NCBI GenBank assembly: GCA_947631505.1
Contig: CANRLR010000005.1
Span: forward strand, 62,001-126,000
Direction: 5' to 3'
Origin: an uncultured Lachnospiraceae bacterium
GTDB taxonomy: Bacteria > Bacillota > Clostridia > Lachnospirales > Lachnospiraceae
Length of the DNA: 64,000 nt
Shown: positions 41,551-53,100 of the stretch, in pieces
Layout of the letters: each line of letters begins with the position of its first letter
Numbering within the stretch: the stretch's first letter is position 1
Notes under the pieces: model-generated
What the model was told of the DNA's origin: nothing
Databases searched by the model: none
What the model saw: the letters and a program-made list of their open reading frames with translations, nothing else
Position numbers and translations under genes: made by a program

Positions 41551-42738
41551 TTACCGTGCCGTGGCAATAAAGATTCCTGCCTCCTTTGTAATCCGAAGCG
41601 GCTTTCGCATTTTACCCGAAACAAAGCTGCGAAACTTGTTATAACGCTCTAAAATATACTGGTTCTGATTGCCGTGGCAGGACAGAATATATTCCATGAC
41701 CGGCTCCGGCTTTTCTACAACTAAACTGTCCTCATACAATCTCCATTCCACATTCTCAAAGCAGGATTCCAGCCACGCTGCCCCATTCTCTCTGCCAAAA
41801 CGCTCATAAAGGTTCTCTGCTGCCAACGTAATACGGGAATCAAATTGTTGTACTAAATCTGTAATCTCATGCATATGTTTTTCTCCATAGGTGCTGGCAA
41901 TCAATGTTCCCTCCGGCTTTAGCACACGGTTGATTTCCCTGATTACCTGATTTATATCTTCACAGTAAAAGAGCATATGATTGGCAATGACCAAATCAAA
42001 ACTGTCCTCTTCATACGGAATTTCCTGACAATCAAAAGAAGCAAAAGAAAATCTCTTGTCCTCGTGGAATAAAGAATCTCTCCGAATCTCCCGCACAATT
42101 CCCTCCGAAATATCCGAGAGTACAATGTCGACATTTTCCGGAAGCCTTGCGATATTCTCATTCCACAGTCTTGCGTTTCCGCAGCCGATCTCTAGTATCT
42201 TCATGCCGCTTTTGATTTCGCACTGCTCATAAATCCATGGAAACCATCCCTGTTCATTTTGGGAATAGAGACTGTGAAGCTGTATTCTTGCCGAAATATT
42301 CGTGGAATTCTGATACTGGGTCTTCAACGTATTTTCCATACCGGTCATATGAATCAGCTCAAGCATCTGGCTCCAATCCACATCTCTGTTTTCCCGGATT
42401 TCTTTTGTCGTATCCCCGATTGCCTTCTCCACCATTTGAAGCTGTTCAATTTTATCCTGAATCAGTTTTCTCTGTAACTCCAGCGAATTCGCCATAAACT
42501 GATAATCGGTCTCTCCTACGGTCAGCTCCCGGATATCATCCAGCGAAAACCCCAAATACTTGAGAAGCATGATCTGCTGAAGCCGCACAAAATCAGTATC
42601 CGTATAAAATCTTGCCCCTGACTCCGTCACGTATGAAGGTTTCAAAATATTCACTTTATCATAGTATCGCACAGTACGGACAGAAATATGTGCCATTTTC
42701 GCAAACTGCCCCGAAGAATAATAACCTTCTTTTGTCAT
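41551..42738 (-). CDS. MerR-family regulator fused to a SAM-dependent methyltransferase
   Basis: A 395-aa two-part protein. Residues 1-120: MerR HTH and dimerisation helix (GYYSSGQFAKMAHISVRTVRYYDKVNILKPSYV, YTDTDFVRLQQIMLLKYLGFSLDDI). Residues 170-300: class I methyltransferase (MKILEIGCGNARLW, VLSDISEGIV, FDLVIANHMLFYC, EINRVLKPEGTL). It likely senses a small molecule or methylates one. Its operator appears to be in the rfb promoter directly downstream. Confidence 0.9.
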   Translation of the reverse strand: MTKEGYYSSGQFAKMAHISVRTVRYYDKVNILKPSYVTESGARFYTDTDFVRLQQIMLLKYLGFSLDDIRELTVGETDYQFMANSLELQRKLIQDKIEQLQMVEKAIGDTTKEIRENRDVDWSQMLELIHMTGMENTLKTQYQNSTNISARIQLHSLYSQNEQGWFPWIYEQCEIKSGMKILEIGCGNARLWNENIARLPENVDIVLSDISEGIVREIRRDSLFHEDKRFSFASFDCQEIPYEEDSFDLVIANHMLFYCEDINQVIREINRVLKPEGTLIASTYGEKHMHEITDLVQQFDSRITLAAENLYERFGRENGAAWLESCFENVEWRLYEDSLVVEKPEPVMEYILSCHGNQNQYILERYNKFRSFVSGKMRKPLRITKEAGIFIATAR

Positions 42739-42819
42739 AATGATGTTCCTTCCCTCATCGTTTATAACCTTATTCTACCATAACTCTTCCCGACAACAAA
42801 GCACAACCCAAAAAAGTTT

Positions 42820-42865
42820 TTTCTTGACAGGCAAACGCAATGAATGTAACATTTAACCATAAGCA
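42820..42865 (+). promoter_or_regulatory. Promoter of the MBL-fold hydrolase gene
   Basis: TTGACA (about 42825), 17-nt spacer, TAACAT (about 42848). It places the transcript start downstream of the ATG at 42840 and so supports the start at 42903. Confidence 0.6.
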
Positions 42866-42902
42866 TACATTTAACAGATTACTAAAATCGGAGAAAAGAA
42901 AC

Positions 42903-43601
42903 ATGAATCATTACATAAAAGACTCAAACAGAATCTATGTCTATGCCATGCCGGTTTTGGATTCACGCATGTATATTGTCATAAACGACCAAAATCCAAA
43001 AGAGGCTCTTATTATTGATCCCTTATATGATAAAAATGCCGTGCCCGTAATCCGGGAGCTGGCCCACGCTTCTGTTCTTCTTACCCATTCCCACTATGAC
43101 CATATTTCGGGAGTGAACTGGCTGCGGGACCAAGTAGACTGCACCGTTTTCTGTTCCGAAACCTGTGCGGAAAAAATATGTGATTCCAATAAGAACTTTG
43201 CTGCTTTTGCCACCGCTCTCATCATGGGTAAGACCGAAGAAGAGCGGGAAAGATGCATGGAATTTTTTGAATTGGATTATACCTGTCAGGCAGACAAGAC
43301 CTTTCATAAAGAAACCGAATTTGATTTTGGCAGCTATCACGCTGCTATCCACTATACACCCGGACACTCCGACTGCAGCCAGTGTATTCAACTGACAACG
43401 CAAAAAAAAGGACTGGCACCTGACATTGTCTTTACTGGTGACAGCCTTGTCAATGGACATAAGGTAATTACCCGGCTTCCGGGAGGGAACCGGAACGATT
43501 ATAACAGAATTACCAAACCATATTTGGATTCTCTGACTGAGGATACTCTGATTATGCCGGGACATGGGAACTGGAATCTGAAAAAAGGAATCATACAATA
43601 A
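42903..43601 (+). CDS. Metallo-beta-lactamase-fold hydrolase
   Basis: A 232-aa MBL protein: zinc motif LLTHSHYDHISG (HxHxDH), then HYTPGHSDCS and FTGDSL, and a late PGHG. ATG 42903 has GGAG upstream; it resembles glyoxalase II-like hydrolases. Substrate unknown. It is on the opposite strand to the large cluster and convergent with it. Confidence 0.85.
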   Translation: MNHYIKDSNRIYVYAMPVLDSRMYIVINDQNPKEALIIDPLYDKNAVPVIRELAHASVLLTHSHYDHISGVNWLRDQVDCTVFCSETCAEKICDSNKNFAAFATALIMGKTEEERERCMEFFELDYTCQADKTFHKETEFDFGSYHAAIHYTPGHSDCSQCIQLTTQKKGLAPDIVFTGDSLVNGHKVITRLPGGNRNDYNRITKPYLDSLTEDTLIMPGHGNWNLKKGIIQ

Positions 43602-43608
43602 CGTACCA

Positions 43609-45324
43609 TTATTCCTTTTTAGAAAATTCCAGATCCACACGGATCACCACATCCGAATCCTTCCACATCTTATCCGAACCTTCTGTCGTATCTCCGACAA
43701 ACCGTATTTTACAAGTCTCATCTTGTATCCCCTTTTTCAAAGAATAGGAATACACCCCCTTATTTTCTCCCTTTTTCAGTATAATTTTTTCTCCCGTATC
43801 CGGGGCCAGCATATAGAGATTACAGTCTTTACGAATTCCTGTATCGGACACCTCATCCTGAACCGATACCTCCACTTTTTTAACCGTGACCTGTACATCA
43901 AAATTGCTCTCATTCTTCAGCGTAATATCATCTGAATAAATCTGTTCCCTTCCCGTCAAACGCTGCGGATCAATATGTATTGCAAATTTTTCCGGCATAA
44001 GTACCGATATGAGTTCCGGCTTTGATACCTTTACTGCCCTTTTCTCGGTAGCAGTATTACCGGCATTATCCGTCACAGTCACAACAACCGAATAATCCCC
44101 TTCTTTTTTAAATGGAATCGAAAATTCACATTTCGTCGGCACCTCCAGCCCTTCATCTAACAACGTGCTTTCTACGGTCGACAAATTTGTAATTGGATAG
44201 GATTGCCCATTTACCTGACATTCCACATCGCGAATACCGGAAACAATATGGCCTGCTTCCTCAATATCCACCCAGAAAGTATAAGGTGCTGTACAAAATG
44301 TATCCTGTGAAAGCTGAATCTGCGGAGCCTGATTTTCTATCAGAAAATAATTTGACCAGATGTCCGACACATTACCGGCAGCATCCATATAATTTGCAGC
44401 GATTTGTCCATAAAAATTTTCCGGAACTTCAATTCCTGTATTCGCAGATAGATCAATACAGTACGTAAGTTTTTCACCATACACATAGCGTATTTTTTCT
44501 GCTCCGGTCCTTACTGTTTCTCCGCTATGAGCCACATCCACTGGTATCTTATTGTCATTGGCACAATAAATAGTTTTATCCTTTCCCTGAATTTTAAAAT
44601 ACTTTTCCTCATCAAGAACAAACACCGGAACTTCCGTATCTTTCGTTTCTTCCTGTGATACAGCAGAGACCGCTGCCCCGGATTCCACTGCCTGCGATAT
44701 AGCAGCAGGAGAAGCCTCTTTTATTTCTTTACCGCCAATCGGATAAACCTCTCTCTTTATGTAATCAGCTTCTGACTGCACGCCATCATAATTCTGCTCA
44801 TCATCATAACCAAGCTCAACCGGATACTGGTAACACCTCTCCATTGTTTCACTTTGTTTATTTCCGCCATTGTTCTCAAGCAGTGCCTGAACCGGAGAGA
44901 GTATTTCCTGTTGTTGTTTTTCCCTGTCCGACTGTTCCTCTGATGTGCTTGAAGAACGATTCGCAGCCACAACATTCCTGTTCTGTCCTGTTTTTCTATC
45001 CTCTTTCTCACTGGCCTTTGTATAGACCCGGGAACCATTCATCTCAATGCTTGCTCCTGTCTGCCCTCCGATAACACGGTTATGATTTTCAGGCAAGGTC
45101 TCTGCCACTGTCACTTCCTGTTCTATTATTTTCGGTTCCCGCTGCCCCACCAGGGAAAAAACAATTACGACAGAGAATACCAGACTGCAAAAAGAAACCG
45201 CAAATTGTTTTTTTATCCTCACCGGGAGCTTTCGATTCAGAACCAGAAAAAAAACATAAATATACGCAATAAAACGAATGCATTTTTTTCGGATTCTGCC
45301 CTGATTCTGCTCTCTTTTTTTCAT
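43609..45324 (-). CDS. Membrane-anchored Ig-like protein, last gene of the giant-protein cluster
   Basis: A 571-aa protein with a basic cytoplasmic N-terminus, one membrane segment (FAVSFCSLVFSVVIVFSLVG, residues 40-60), and a long extracytoplasmic part. After a low-complexity Gln/Glu/Ser linker there are at least two Ig-like beta modules (SANTGIEVPENFYGQIAANYMDAAGN; PFKKEGDYSVVVTVTDNAGNTATEKRAVKV). It is the only member of the cluster with a clear outside domain apart from the permease. Seems to be co-transcribed with it (16-nt gap). Confidence 0.75.
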   Translation of the reverse strand: MKKREQNQGRIRKKCIRFIAYIYVFFLVLNRKLPVRIKKQFAVSFCSLVFSVVIVFSLVGQREPKIIEQEVTVAETLPENHNRVIGGQTGASIEMNGSRVYTKASEKEDRKTGQNRNVVAANRSSSTSEEQSDREKQQQEILSPVQALLENNGGNKQSETMERCYQYPVELGYDDEQNYDGVQSEADYIKREVYPIGGKEIKEASPAAISQAVESGAAVSAVSQEETKDTEVPVFVLDEEKYFKIQGKDKTIYCANDNKIPVDVAHSGETVRTGAEKIRYVYGEKLTYCIDLSANTGIEVPENFYGQIAANYMDAAGNVSDIWSNYFLIENQAPQIQLSQDTFCTAPYTFWVDIEEAGHIVSGIRDVECQVNGQSYPITNLSTVESTLLDEGLEVPTKCEFSIPFKKEGDYSVVVTVTDNAGNTATEKRAVKVSKPELISVLMPEKFAIHIDPQRLTGREQIYSDDITLKNESNFDVQVTVKKVEVSVQDEVSDTGIRKDCNLYMLAPDTGEKIILKKGENKGVYSYSLKKGIQDETCKIRFVGDTTEGSDKMWKDSDVVIRVDLEFSKKE

Positions 45325-45340
45325 GATTCAGCCCCCTTTC

Positions 45341-46192
45341 CTACCTCATCTTCTTATGTGTATAAATGGAAAATGCCGCCCCCAGCATGACCACAAACAA
45401 AATGATTGCACAAACGATATAGCTTTTCTGTATTTTCAATGCCGGCCAGCTCCATGTAAGCGGTGATAAAAGAGTCAGGATATCCAGCCGTTCTCCCAGC
45501 CTTCCCAACCGCTCTGCAATTTCACCATCCCGCCCTGTGATTACAAGCAGTTCCGAAAAAAAACGCAGAAGAGCCGGAATCCTCGAAAACAGCCACGGCA
45601 GTATAAGAACTGCTATGACAGAATCTGCCGTAACTCCTTTTTTCGGCTTACAAGCGGCCATGAACAAGGCAACGGAAAGATACAGCATACCAACCAAAAA
45701 TAGTATACTATAACAAACGAAAGCATTTCTCACGCCCTGATTCTGTCCCAGCAGCAGTGCAAATAATACATTCAGCAATAACAATGTAGAACAGCAGCCC
45801 AGTAGTTCTCCTCCCCACACAAGAAGCTTTGTCGCAAAAATCGTCTTTCGGTTCACCCCTGCATTGTGCAGATAGACCACCGTCTCTAACCGCTCCTCCT
45901 CTGACAATGCCTCTGACAGCTCTGTCATCATAACATAAAGCAGATAAAAAGGATATACTAATACAAAAAACTGCCAGACATTAAGCCACAGATCCCCGGA
46001 CCAGGGTTTCAGACAGAGGAGATCCTGTAACAGAGCCGGCCACTTCATATACATTCGGTTCAGTGCCGGAAAAAAGAAATCAACCACCACACATATTCCA
46101 AACAGCAGGATTGAGAAAATTATGGGAAGAACAATATATTTTATTAAATGTTCTTTTTTTCTCCTTAGCTCAAAATACAAAACTGTCCTCAT
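45341..46192 (-). CDS. ABC-2-like membrane protein
   Basis: A 283-aa protein with six predicted membrane segments (for example IVLPIIFSILLFGICVVVDFF; LLGCCSTLLLLNVLFALLL; SYIVCAIILFVVMLGAAFSI) in the ABC-2 permease order, starting MRTVLYFELRRKKEHLIKY. ATG 46192 overlaps the stop of the ATPase-like gene (ATGA), so the two are translated together and likely form a complex. Confidence 0.75.
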   Translation of the reverse strand: MRTVLYFELRRKKEHLIKYIVLPIIFSILLFGICVVVDFFFPALNRMYMKWPALLQDLLCLKPWSGDLWLNVWQFFVLVYPFYLLYVMMTELSEALSEEERLETVVYLHNAGVNRKTIFATKLLVWGGELLGCCSTLLLLNVLFALLLGQNQGVRNAFVCYSILFLVGMLYLSVALFMAACKPKKGVTADSVIAVLILPWLFSRIPALLRFFSELLVITGRDGEIAERLGRLGERLDILTLLSPLTWSWPALKIQKSYIVCAIILFVVMLGAAFSIYTHKKMR

Positions 46193-47067
46193 GGCAGCCA
46201 CCTTTCATAATTGTGAAAAATTTCCTCTTCCATCGTAAGCTCTTCTATATTAAAATTATCACAACCTGTCTTGCTTAACCGGATTGCCAGCTCCCTCATG
46301 CTCTGTTCCCGATAGAGAAAACGAAAATAATTCCGTCTCTTAACGAGAACCTCCATCTTCTCCGGTAGCAGGGAAGAAATGTCGCCTCCCCACATCGTAA
46401 CAACTTTGGAAGGTCTGGGAAGCTGGTCCCGATTATAACAAGCCTTTATTTTCCCGCTTTCTAAAAATAAATACTTATGGCACGGCATAATCAGATTATC
46501 ATAACTCTGAGCTGCCATTACAAGTGCTGTTCCATCAAAAAACTGCCCGATTAATTCTCTTATTAAAAGCCGGTAAGTATTCTCCCTCAGCATGTCATAA
46601 GGACGGTTCAATAATAACAATAACGGCTTTGCCATCATTGCCTGTATCATGGACACCAGGCGGTTCTGCTCAAAAGTCATTTCAAGCAGTGGTTCCTTTT
46701 CATCAATTCCAAAAATGTCCACCAGCCTTTTTGCAGCCTCTTCCAGCTCCTCATTCCCATTCGCCATTCCATGCAGGAACTCTTTTACGTTCAGTCCGTC
46801 ATAACATACAATATCATCCGGTACATACTGAAACCTTTTATGGACAAAAGTCCCCTTCTGCTCCGGCATACAGGGATAATCAACGTTACCGCGATCCGGT
46901 ACATACAGACCTGCGATAAGCTTTAATACCTCTCCTGCACTCTCATCCTCTGAAATCAGTGCCGTAATCTGCTTTTTTCTAAGGACCAGAGATATGTCCT
47001 CTATCCGGTTTCCCTCTTCCCCTTTTACTGCAGCATGACTGCAGCTCCATAAAATATCTTCTGCCAT
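46189..47067 (-). CDS. ABC-type ATPase-like protein with all catalytic motifs lost
   Basis: A 292-aa protein with the overall ABC ATPase order, but: the Walker A place reads ALISEDESAGEVLKLIAGL (no GxxGxGK[ST]); the signature place reads MTFEQNRLVSMIQAMM (no LSGGQ); Walker B reads LLLLNRPYDML (Asp to Asn, Glu to Arg). Surrounding family residues (LKLIAGLYVPDRGNV, then FLESGKI) are well kept. It can hardly hydrolyse ATP and may be a scaffold or regulator for the neighbouring membrane protein. Confidence 0.8.
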   Translation of the reverse strand: MAEDILWSCSHAAVKGEEGNRIEDISLVLRKKQITALISEDESAGEVLKLIAGLYVPDRGNVDYPCMPEQKGTFVHKRFQYVPDDIVCYDGLNVKEFLHGMANGNEELEEAAKRLVDIFGIDEKEPLLEMTFEQNRLVSMIQAMMAKPLLLLLNRPYDMLRENTYRLLIRELIGQFFDGTALVMAAQSYDNLIMPCHKYLFLESGKIKACYNRDQLPRPSKVVTMWGGDISSLLPEKMEVLVKRRNYFRFLYREQSMRELAIRLSKTGCDNFNIEELTMEEEIFHNYERWLP

Positions 47068-47157
47068 GACAGTCCCTTCTCTATCGTTTGCGTATTCCTA
47101 CCTTTATTGTAATGAATCTGCGGAAAAATAGCAACCGTTTTCTACTATCAGCGAAGG

Positions 47158-50100
47158 TTAATTCATTTTATAAATTTTTCCATCCAGTTCAATCAGCTTG
47201 ATACTGCCGGCATACTGGCGCACAGTAATTTTGACCATACCCTGCTTCTTCTGCTTTATCTCCTTTTCCAGAATATCTAAAAAATGTTTGATGGTATTCT
47301 CCGTCATTGTATGCGGTATCATCTTCTTCACCGGATGCATTGCCGTAAGCCCACCGCGCAGAGGCTGTCCGAAATATGCGGTAAGTTCTGTTCTGAGGGA
47401 CGGCGAAGCATTCTCCTTCGGCATAAAATTTTCCAGCAGTTTTCGGACATTTTCCCTGCTGTAGCTTTCGACATCCGAATCCCTCATCAAAATAAACGGA
47501 TAGACCGGAGCACTGAAACCACATTCCGGTGTTGTATAAACAAATGCAGGATTTGCATCCATTCCAAGAAAACGGGCATTCCGTTTCAGATATAGCTCCG
47601 TCCACATACCCGGATATTCATAGAGCAGGATATTTTCAATCGAAAATATATATTGTTGTGCTGTTCCCGGTGCTATCCTGACCTCATCCGGAATCTGGTA
47701 GCGTGAAGTCTTTTCATCATAAGCAGCCTCTACCTTTGTTCCGTCTTTCCGTAAAAGCATCAGTTTCGGAATATGGCTTTTCAAAAATTCGGGCAGCTGC
47801 TCTACACACAGACCGCTCATGTGACCTTCTTTAAATTCGGGAGTAAGTACCCACTCCGGTCCTGCCCCCATGCGTTCCTGTTTCACCGGCCACGCACTGC
47901 ATACCGAATCTGCCACTGCTGCAAAATGTTTCAGTGCGGCATTGCGCTTCGTCTCGTCCGCCCCGAACATTACCTGTTCATAACCGGCAAGATTATAAAT
48001 AAAATCTGCCAGCCCATCCATCAGATCCGCAGACTCTCCCTGTCTCCTGTTTTCCGCCAGTATCTGACTGTCCCGGATATGGAAAAACAACGTATCCTGT
48101 GCCATAAGTGCTGCCGTCATCGTAAACGAATAATTCCACACCGGATTTTCTCTCATCCTTTGGTCCGAAGAGGCCTGTTGTTCACTTAACACAGGTACAT
48201 CCGGGTACTGTCTTTCCGGAATCGGCAGCTTCACGGAAGTTCTGTCCGTATACTGATTCAAACTGACCTGAACATACGAATCAAATTGACAGAATGAACC
48301 GACGAACCGATACCACTCATTGTCATTCGTATCCTCAATGTTTGTGAACGTGTAAGCTGCCCCCTCCATAGAAATCTCTTTCTGTGCTCCGACCACCGCC
48401 GGAGCCGTAACAAATCCGACCTGATCTGCCTGTGTAATTTTGGCTCCCAGTACCCCCACCGGTGCATCCAACTGTCCGCTCAATGCATATCCGCTCATCT
48501 TTCCTTCCACTTTATAAACGGCTGTTCCTGCTGCAAGGTATCCGGTAGAAAGGTTCTTTCTCAGAACATCTTTCTGTGCCTCTTTCGCCACTTCCAGCGT
48601 CTCTCCCTCCACAAAAAGATTTTCCATGCGTCCTACAATTTTATCACAAAATTCTTCTTTCCTTTCCAAAAGCTCTTTTATCGTTTGGGCAGTTATGCTC
48701 CGGTTCTCCCCCGAGAGAAAAAGATCCAGACTTTCCGGTGCCAGAATCCGTTCATAAAAAGCAAAGAATGCCGAAGCCCATTTTTCCAGATCAATTTCGT
48801 AATAATCCATCTTAACTGTCTTACCGGATAAATCGGTTATGGCAATTCCCTCCCTGCTTTTCAGGCTGGTCGAAAGCGGGCACAGGGAATAAAAGAGCTT
48901 TTTCGGTTCCGATGGCGTAACACGTAATGTACCCTCGGGAAAGAATACCGCATACAGTCCATCCTTTTTCGCAAGCTTTGCATGGGTAAATATTTTCTCG
49001 AACTCCGCAGCAAATTCCGTATCTTCCCCCTTCGGAACAAGTTCCGAACAGACCGCCTGCACATTCGGCAGTTTTGAAGTCTTATCCGTGAACTGTGCAT
49101 CCCTCGCTATCGTAAATTCTGACCTGAGTGCCACAATCGTGATGTTCTCCACACTCTTTGGCACCGTGTTCTTCAGCACCAGTTCCATCGTAAAATCACT
49201 TGGTCTGCTTGTTCCCGAAGCAGACGATAAATAGGCAGAAAGTTCCCTCATAAAGGAAAGCAGTTCTTCCTTTACCGCTGCACTGCATTCCTGTTCCAGC
49301 CGGCAGTATTCCTCCTGCTCCCTTTCGTCTGTCATTACAAAAGCAGCCTTCAGCACGACATCCGCCATTGAAATCTGATCCATCATATTTTGCAGCACAC
49401 TGACATCCTCTGTCTTTCCACTGCTTTTTTCCTGAACCGCAATACAGACAGACAGGCACAGGTCTTCCGCCTGCTTCGCAATGGAATAGGAAAACGAACA
49501 AAATGGAAGCTCTGTCAGCGCATGAAGATTATCATAATAGAAAAGCTCCATTCCATCTGCCGGATACCGCTGTTTCTCCGATGTGCGGTTTCCCGCAATA
49601 TCCGTAAAGGAGAACGACAGCTCTGCCTGATTCGGCGTATAGGTCTCCCCTCGTTTATAGTTCTCAGGAATAATACGTGCATACGGATTCGTATCCTGCT
49701 TGAGCGGCGGCAGCTTCAGAAAACTACTATAATAAAATCCATCCGAACTACTTCCTTCTGCCTCATTCTCCTGCATACTGACAGGTTCGTTTACTTCGCC
49801 GAACAGTTGTGTACACAACAGATGAAACGGGGTGGCGTCTTCCTGTTTTCCTTCTATGGTAAACTCATATCCCAAGTACCCCGGAGCCACACTTTGCAGC
49901 GGCTTTTGACCTAACTCCTCATTGACAACAACAGGGACCAGCCCTTCCTCCGTGCAGACATCCAGACGGATTCGGTTTGCAAGGCGGTTATCCGTCAGCC
50001 AGACGGCAAGAAACAGTGTCGTCTCCCCCTCATCATCAAAAAGAAGAGAATCCGGCTCATCATCTACTTTCAGATAATGCCCTTCCCCTCCGGTCTTCAG

Positions 50101-53100
50101 CACCTTGTCAAGCAGCATAAGAAAACCATACGGGCTGTCGTTCGGACACACCAGCACATCCACCTCGTCATCTGCCGCATTCTGCTGCCTGTTATAAGCC
50201 GTTGTCACCTCAGAAAGATTCTGACGGATCAGATAAACTTTTTCGTTTTCCTCTTCTTTATAATAGAAAGCCCCCTTCTTTTTCTTTTCCTCACTTGATT
50301 CCACCTTCTTGCTCCACAAAAGTTCAAGTCCGTTCACGTCATCCTTCCCGATACGCGCAAGCAGGTTTCTTGTTTCATCAGACGCTCCGGTTACCATATA
50401 AATCTGTGACTCTGCCGATGTTCTCTTCAAGGTGACATCCAGAAGTGCCACCGGTGTATCCATCGGTTCTGCCTCCGCCATCACATTCTGAGTAAGCCTG
50501 CTCTGCTCCCAGAACTGCAGATTGAGCGTTTTCAGATGGGAAATATCCCCCTGCGGCTTCCAAAGATAATACGACTCCGCATCCTCCAGATATACTTTCT
50601 GGCAATCCTGCATGGCAATTACATAATCTGCCATCCGGTAGTAAGCAGGCTGTGCCGGTTTCCTGAGAAACCGGACCGTCAACGGCTCCCGCGGATAGTT
50701 CAATTCCGAATTATGGATACCGATTTCCAAAGTCTCCGTCAAGACCCATGCAGCATCTGCTTTCCGTTCTAATAGAAGCCTGTGTGCTGTAAAATCCGTT
50801 TCTGTTTCCTTTTTCTCCTGACCATTGAACTGCTGGTTCAGCTTCTCATACATCGGAAGTCCGTCAATCCGGTTTCCGCAGAACATCGCCCTCGTCACCA
50901 TCGCACAGATGTTATCCTTCTGCTGTTCACGAAGATACGCAAGAAGCTCCTCTACCGTTTTCGTCCCTTCCTGCTCTTTCATATACTGAACTGCCTTATC
51001 CACACAGAGCTTCGTTACCATCAGGATAAAGTCACAGAACCATTCCTCCGGGGAAACGTTTTCCGCAGTCAGACTCTCCTTCTCCGGTTCCAGAAGCGTT
51101 TCCCATGTCACCGAATATACGGGCGGAATCGGTAATGGCACACGTTCCTGCTCCTCTCCCTCTTTGTTCCATACAATTTCCATTGAGAAATACTGTCCAA
51201 AATAGGAGTTCAGGGATTCCATCGTAAACGAGTCTTTCAGTTCGCCATCCTGAAGTTTTTCCAGCAGTCCTTCCATCTCTGTCAAAGATACGCTCTGCTC
51301 CCCGCTTTTCCCGAGAAATCCAATCGCTCTCTCTGCGAGCATCCCATAAAAAGAAGTAAAATCTTTCTGGGAAAGGGATAAGAAAAAGGCAATTTTTTTT
51401 ACTCCGCCTGTCTCCTCTTCCTGACTGGTTTTCCCTTCATCCCAGTCCACCGATATATTTTCTACTGAAAAATAAGAGACGATCACTCCCACAACGTGCA
51501 GAGGCGTTACCGCAACTTCATTTTTCCCGTCAATCCAAACCGCCTCTTTCTGCCCTTCCAGTTCTTTCTGCTTCCATGGCCTGTCCTCCTTTTCACCAAG
51601 AACAAACTCCGCCTGCCATGTAAAAGAAAATTGGAAAGAAAACGTAATGAACAAAATCTTTACCCTTGCCGACACACTGAACGAAGCTTCAAAGACAGCA
51701 ATTCCCTCTTCGCCATCCTCCAGAGTAAGACAGATCGAGGCTCTTGCACAGACCCGGAAATTCACGCTGATCACATAAAAATTAATACTGCCGCTTATCT
51801 CCCCGGCGATGGCAACGTAACCGGTACACCGGTAATACCAGCAGGTGCTCTCATTTTGTCCCGATATATTATAATGAAACTGGGCAAACACTCCGGTAAA
51901 AATTCCCGTAAGTTCCAATTTTGCACTCAGCTTCAAAATGCCCGCATTTAAACTCTTCCCCACCTGAATGCAGATACCGACCCCCAGTTCAATGACCGGA
52001 CTGAAATATCCATTCGCAGTCTCCGGCACCTGAGATGAGGTATCCCCATTTAAATAACCGAAATAAAAACCTCCCTTTCCGGTAAAAATACCATAAGTCA
52101 ATGCAAAGCAGAGCGAAAAATCACGTTCATACGGAAATCCGAAATTGATTTTAAAATTGCCATTCGTATAAATCCATATTTCCACATCCGGCAGATCAAT
52201 GGATAGTGTCCCAAAATCCATATGTTTAATAAAATCCGGGAGTACGGCATGAACATAAAACACTCCGATTTTCTCACTGACTTTCCTGTAATAGATCGTC
52301 AGGTCAAGCCCTTTTAACGGCAGCGGTTCATTCTCTGTCACCTCTACCTCTAACCCATACAGAAGCGGGTCATAAAAGAGAAGGCTTACCTTAAAGCAGT
52401 CTAAAAGGGTAAACTGTGCTCCGATAAACCAGCCATATTCCGCACTGAATTTTTCGACCGGCACCTCCGAAACAGCCGTAACGCTTTCCTTTGCTTTTTC
52501 CAGGATCCCGGAAAGTTTCCCATCCTCCACCCCGCTCAGATTCAGGTCGATATAACGCCCGATTCCGAAATAAGAGAGACGGAACAATTTCTCTGCCGTC
52601 TGGTCAAGCGGTGCCGGGCTGTCTTCACTCAGTGCATCCCATGGCTGGATCGGGTCCTGAAATGCTTCATCCTGCTCAAAAGCACCATCCTCTTTTTTTG
52701 TTCCGATCAGCCACTCATGGTCGAGATTGACCATAAATTTTGCCTGCTCATCTTCTGAATCCTTTTGATAGGCAAATGTCACACCTTTAATTTTTACGGC
52801 AAGAAGATTAATATTGACCGCAATCGAAACAGAAACATCTTTACTATTCGTATCAAATTTGAGGGTGACTTTAGAAAATCCGACCTGATTTAAAACATCC
52901 CATGGCTTGGACAAATAAAATTTGACATTCGGACGCCAGACCTGAAACAACAGTTTCAGCAAAATGCCGATTGTTAGATTCTGAATCTCGACCTCAATCA
53001 CATCATTCTGATACCTGCCGGTCAGTTTTGCCCCGCCGAACTCCAAAAGCAGTGCCAATGTCTGTGTGCCCTGACTGTCAATCTGTATCTGTGCCCGAAA

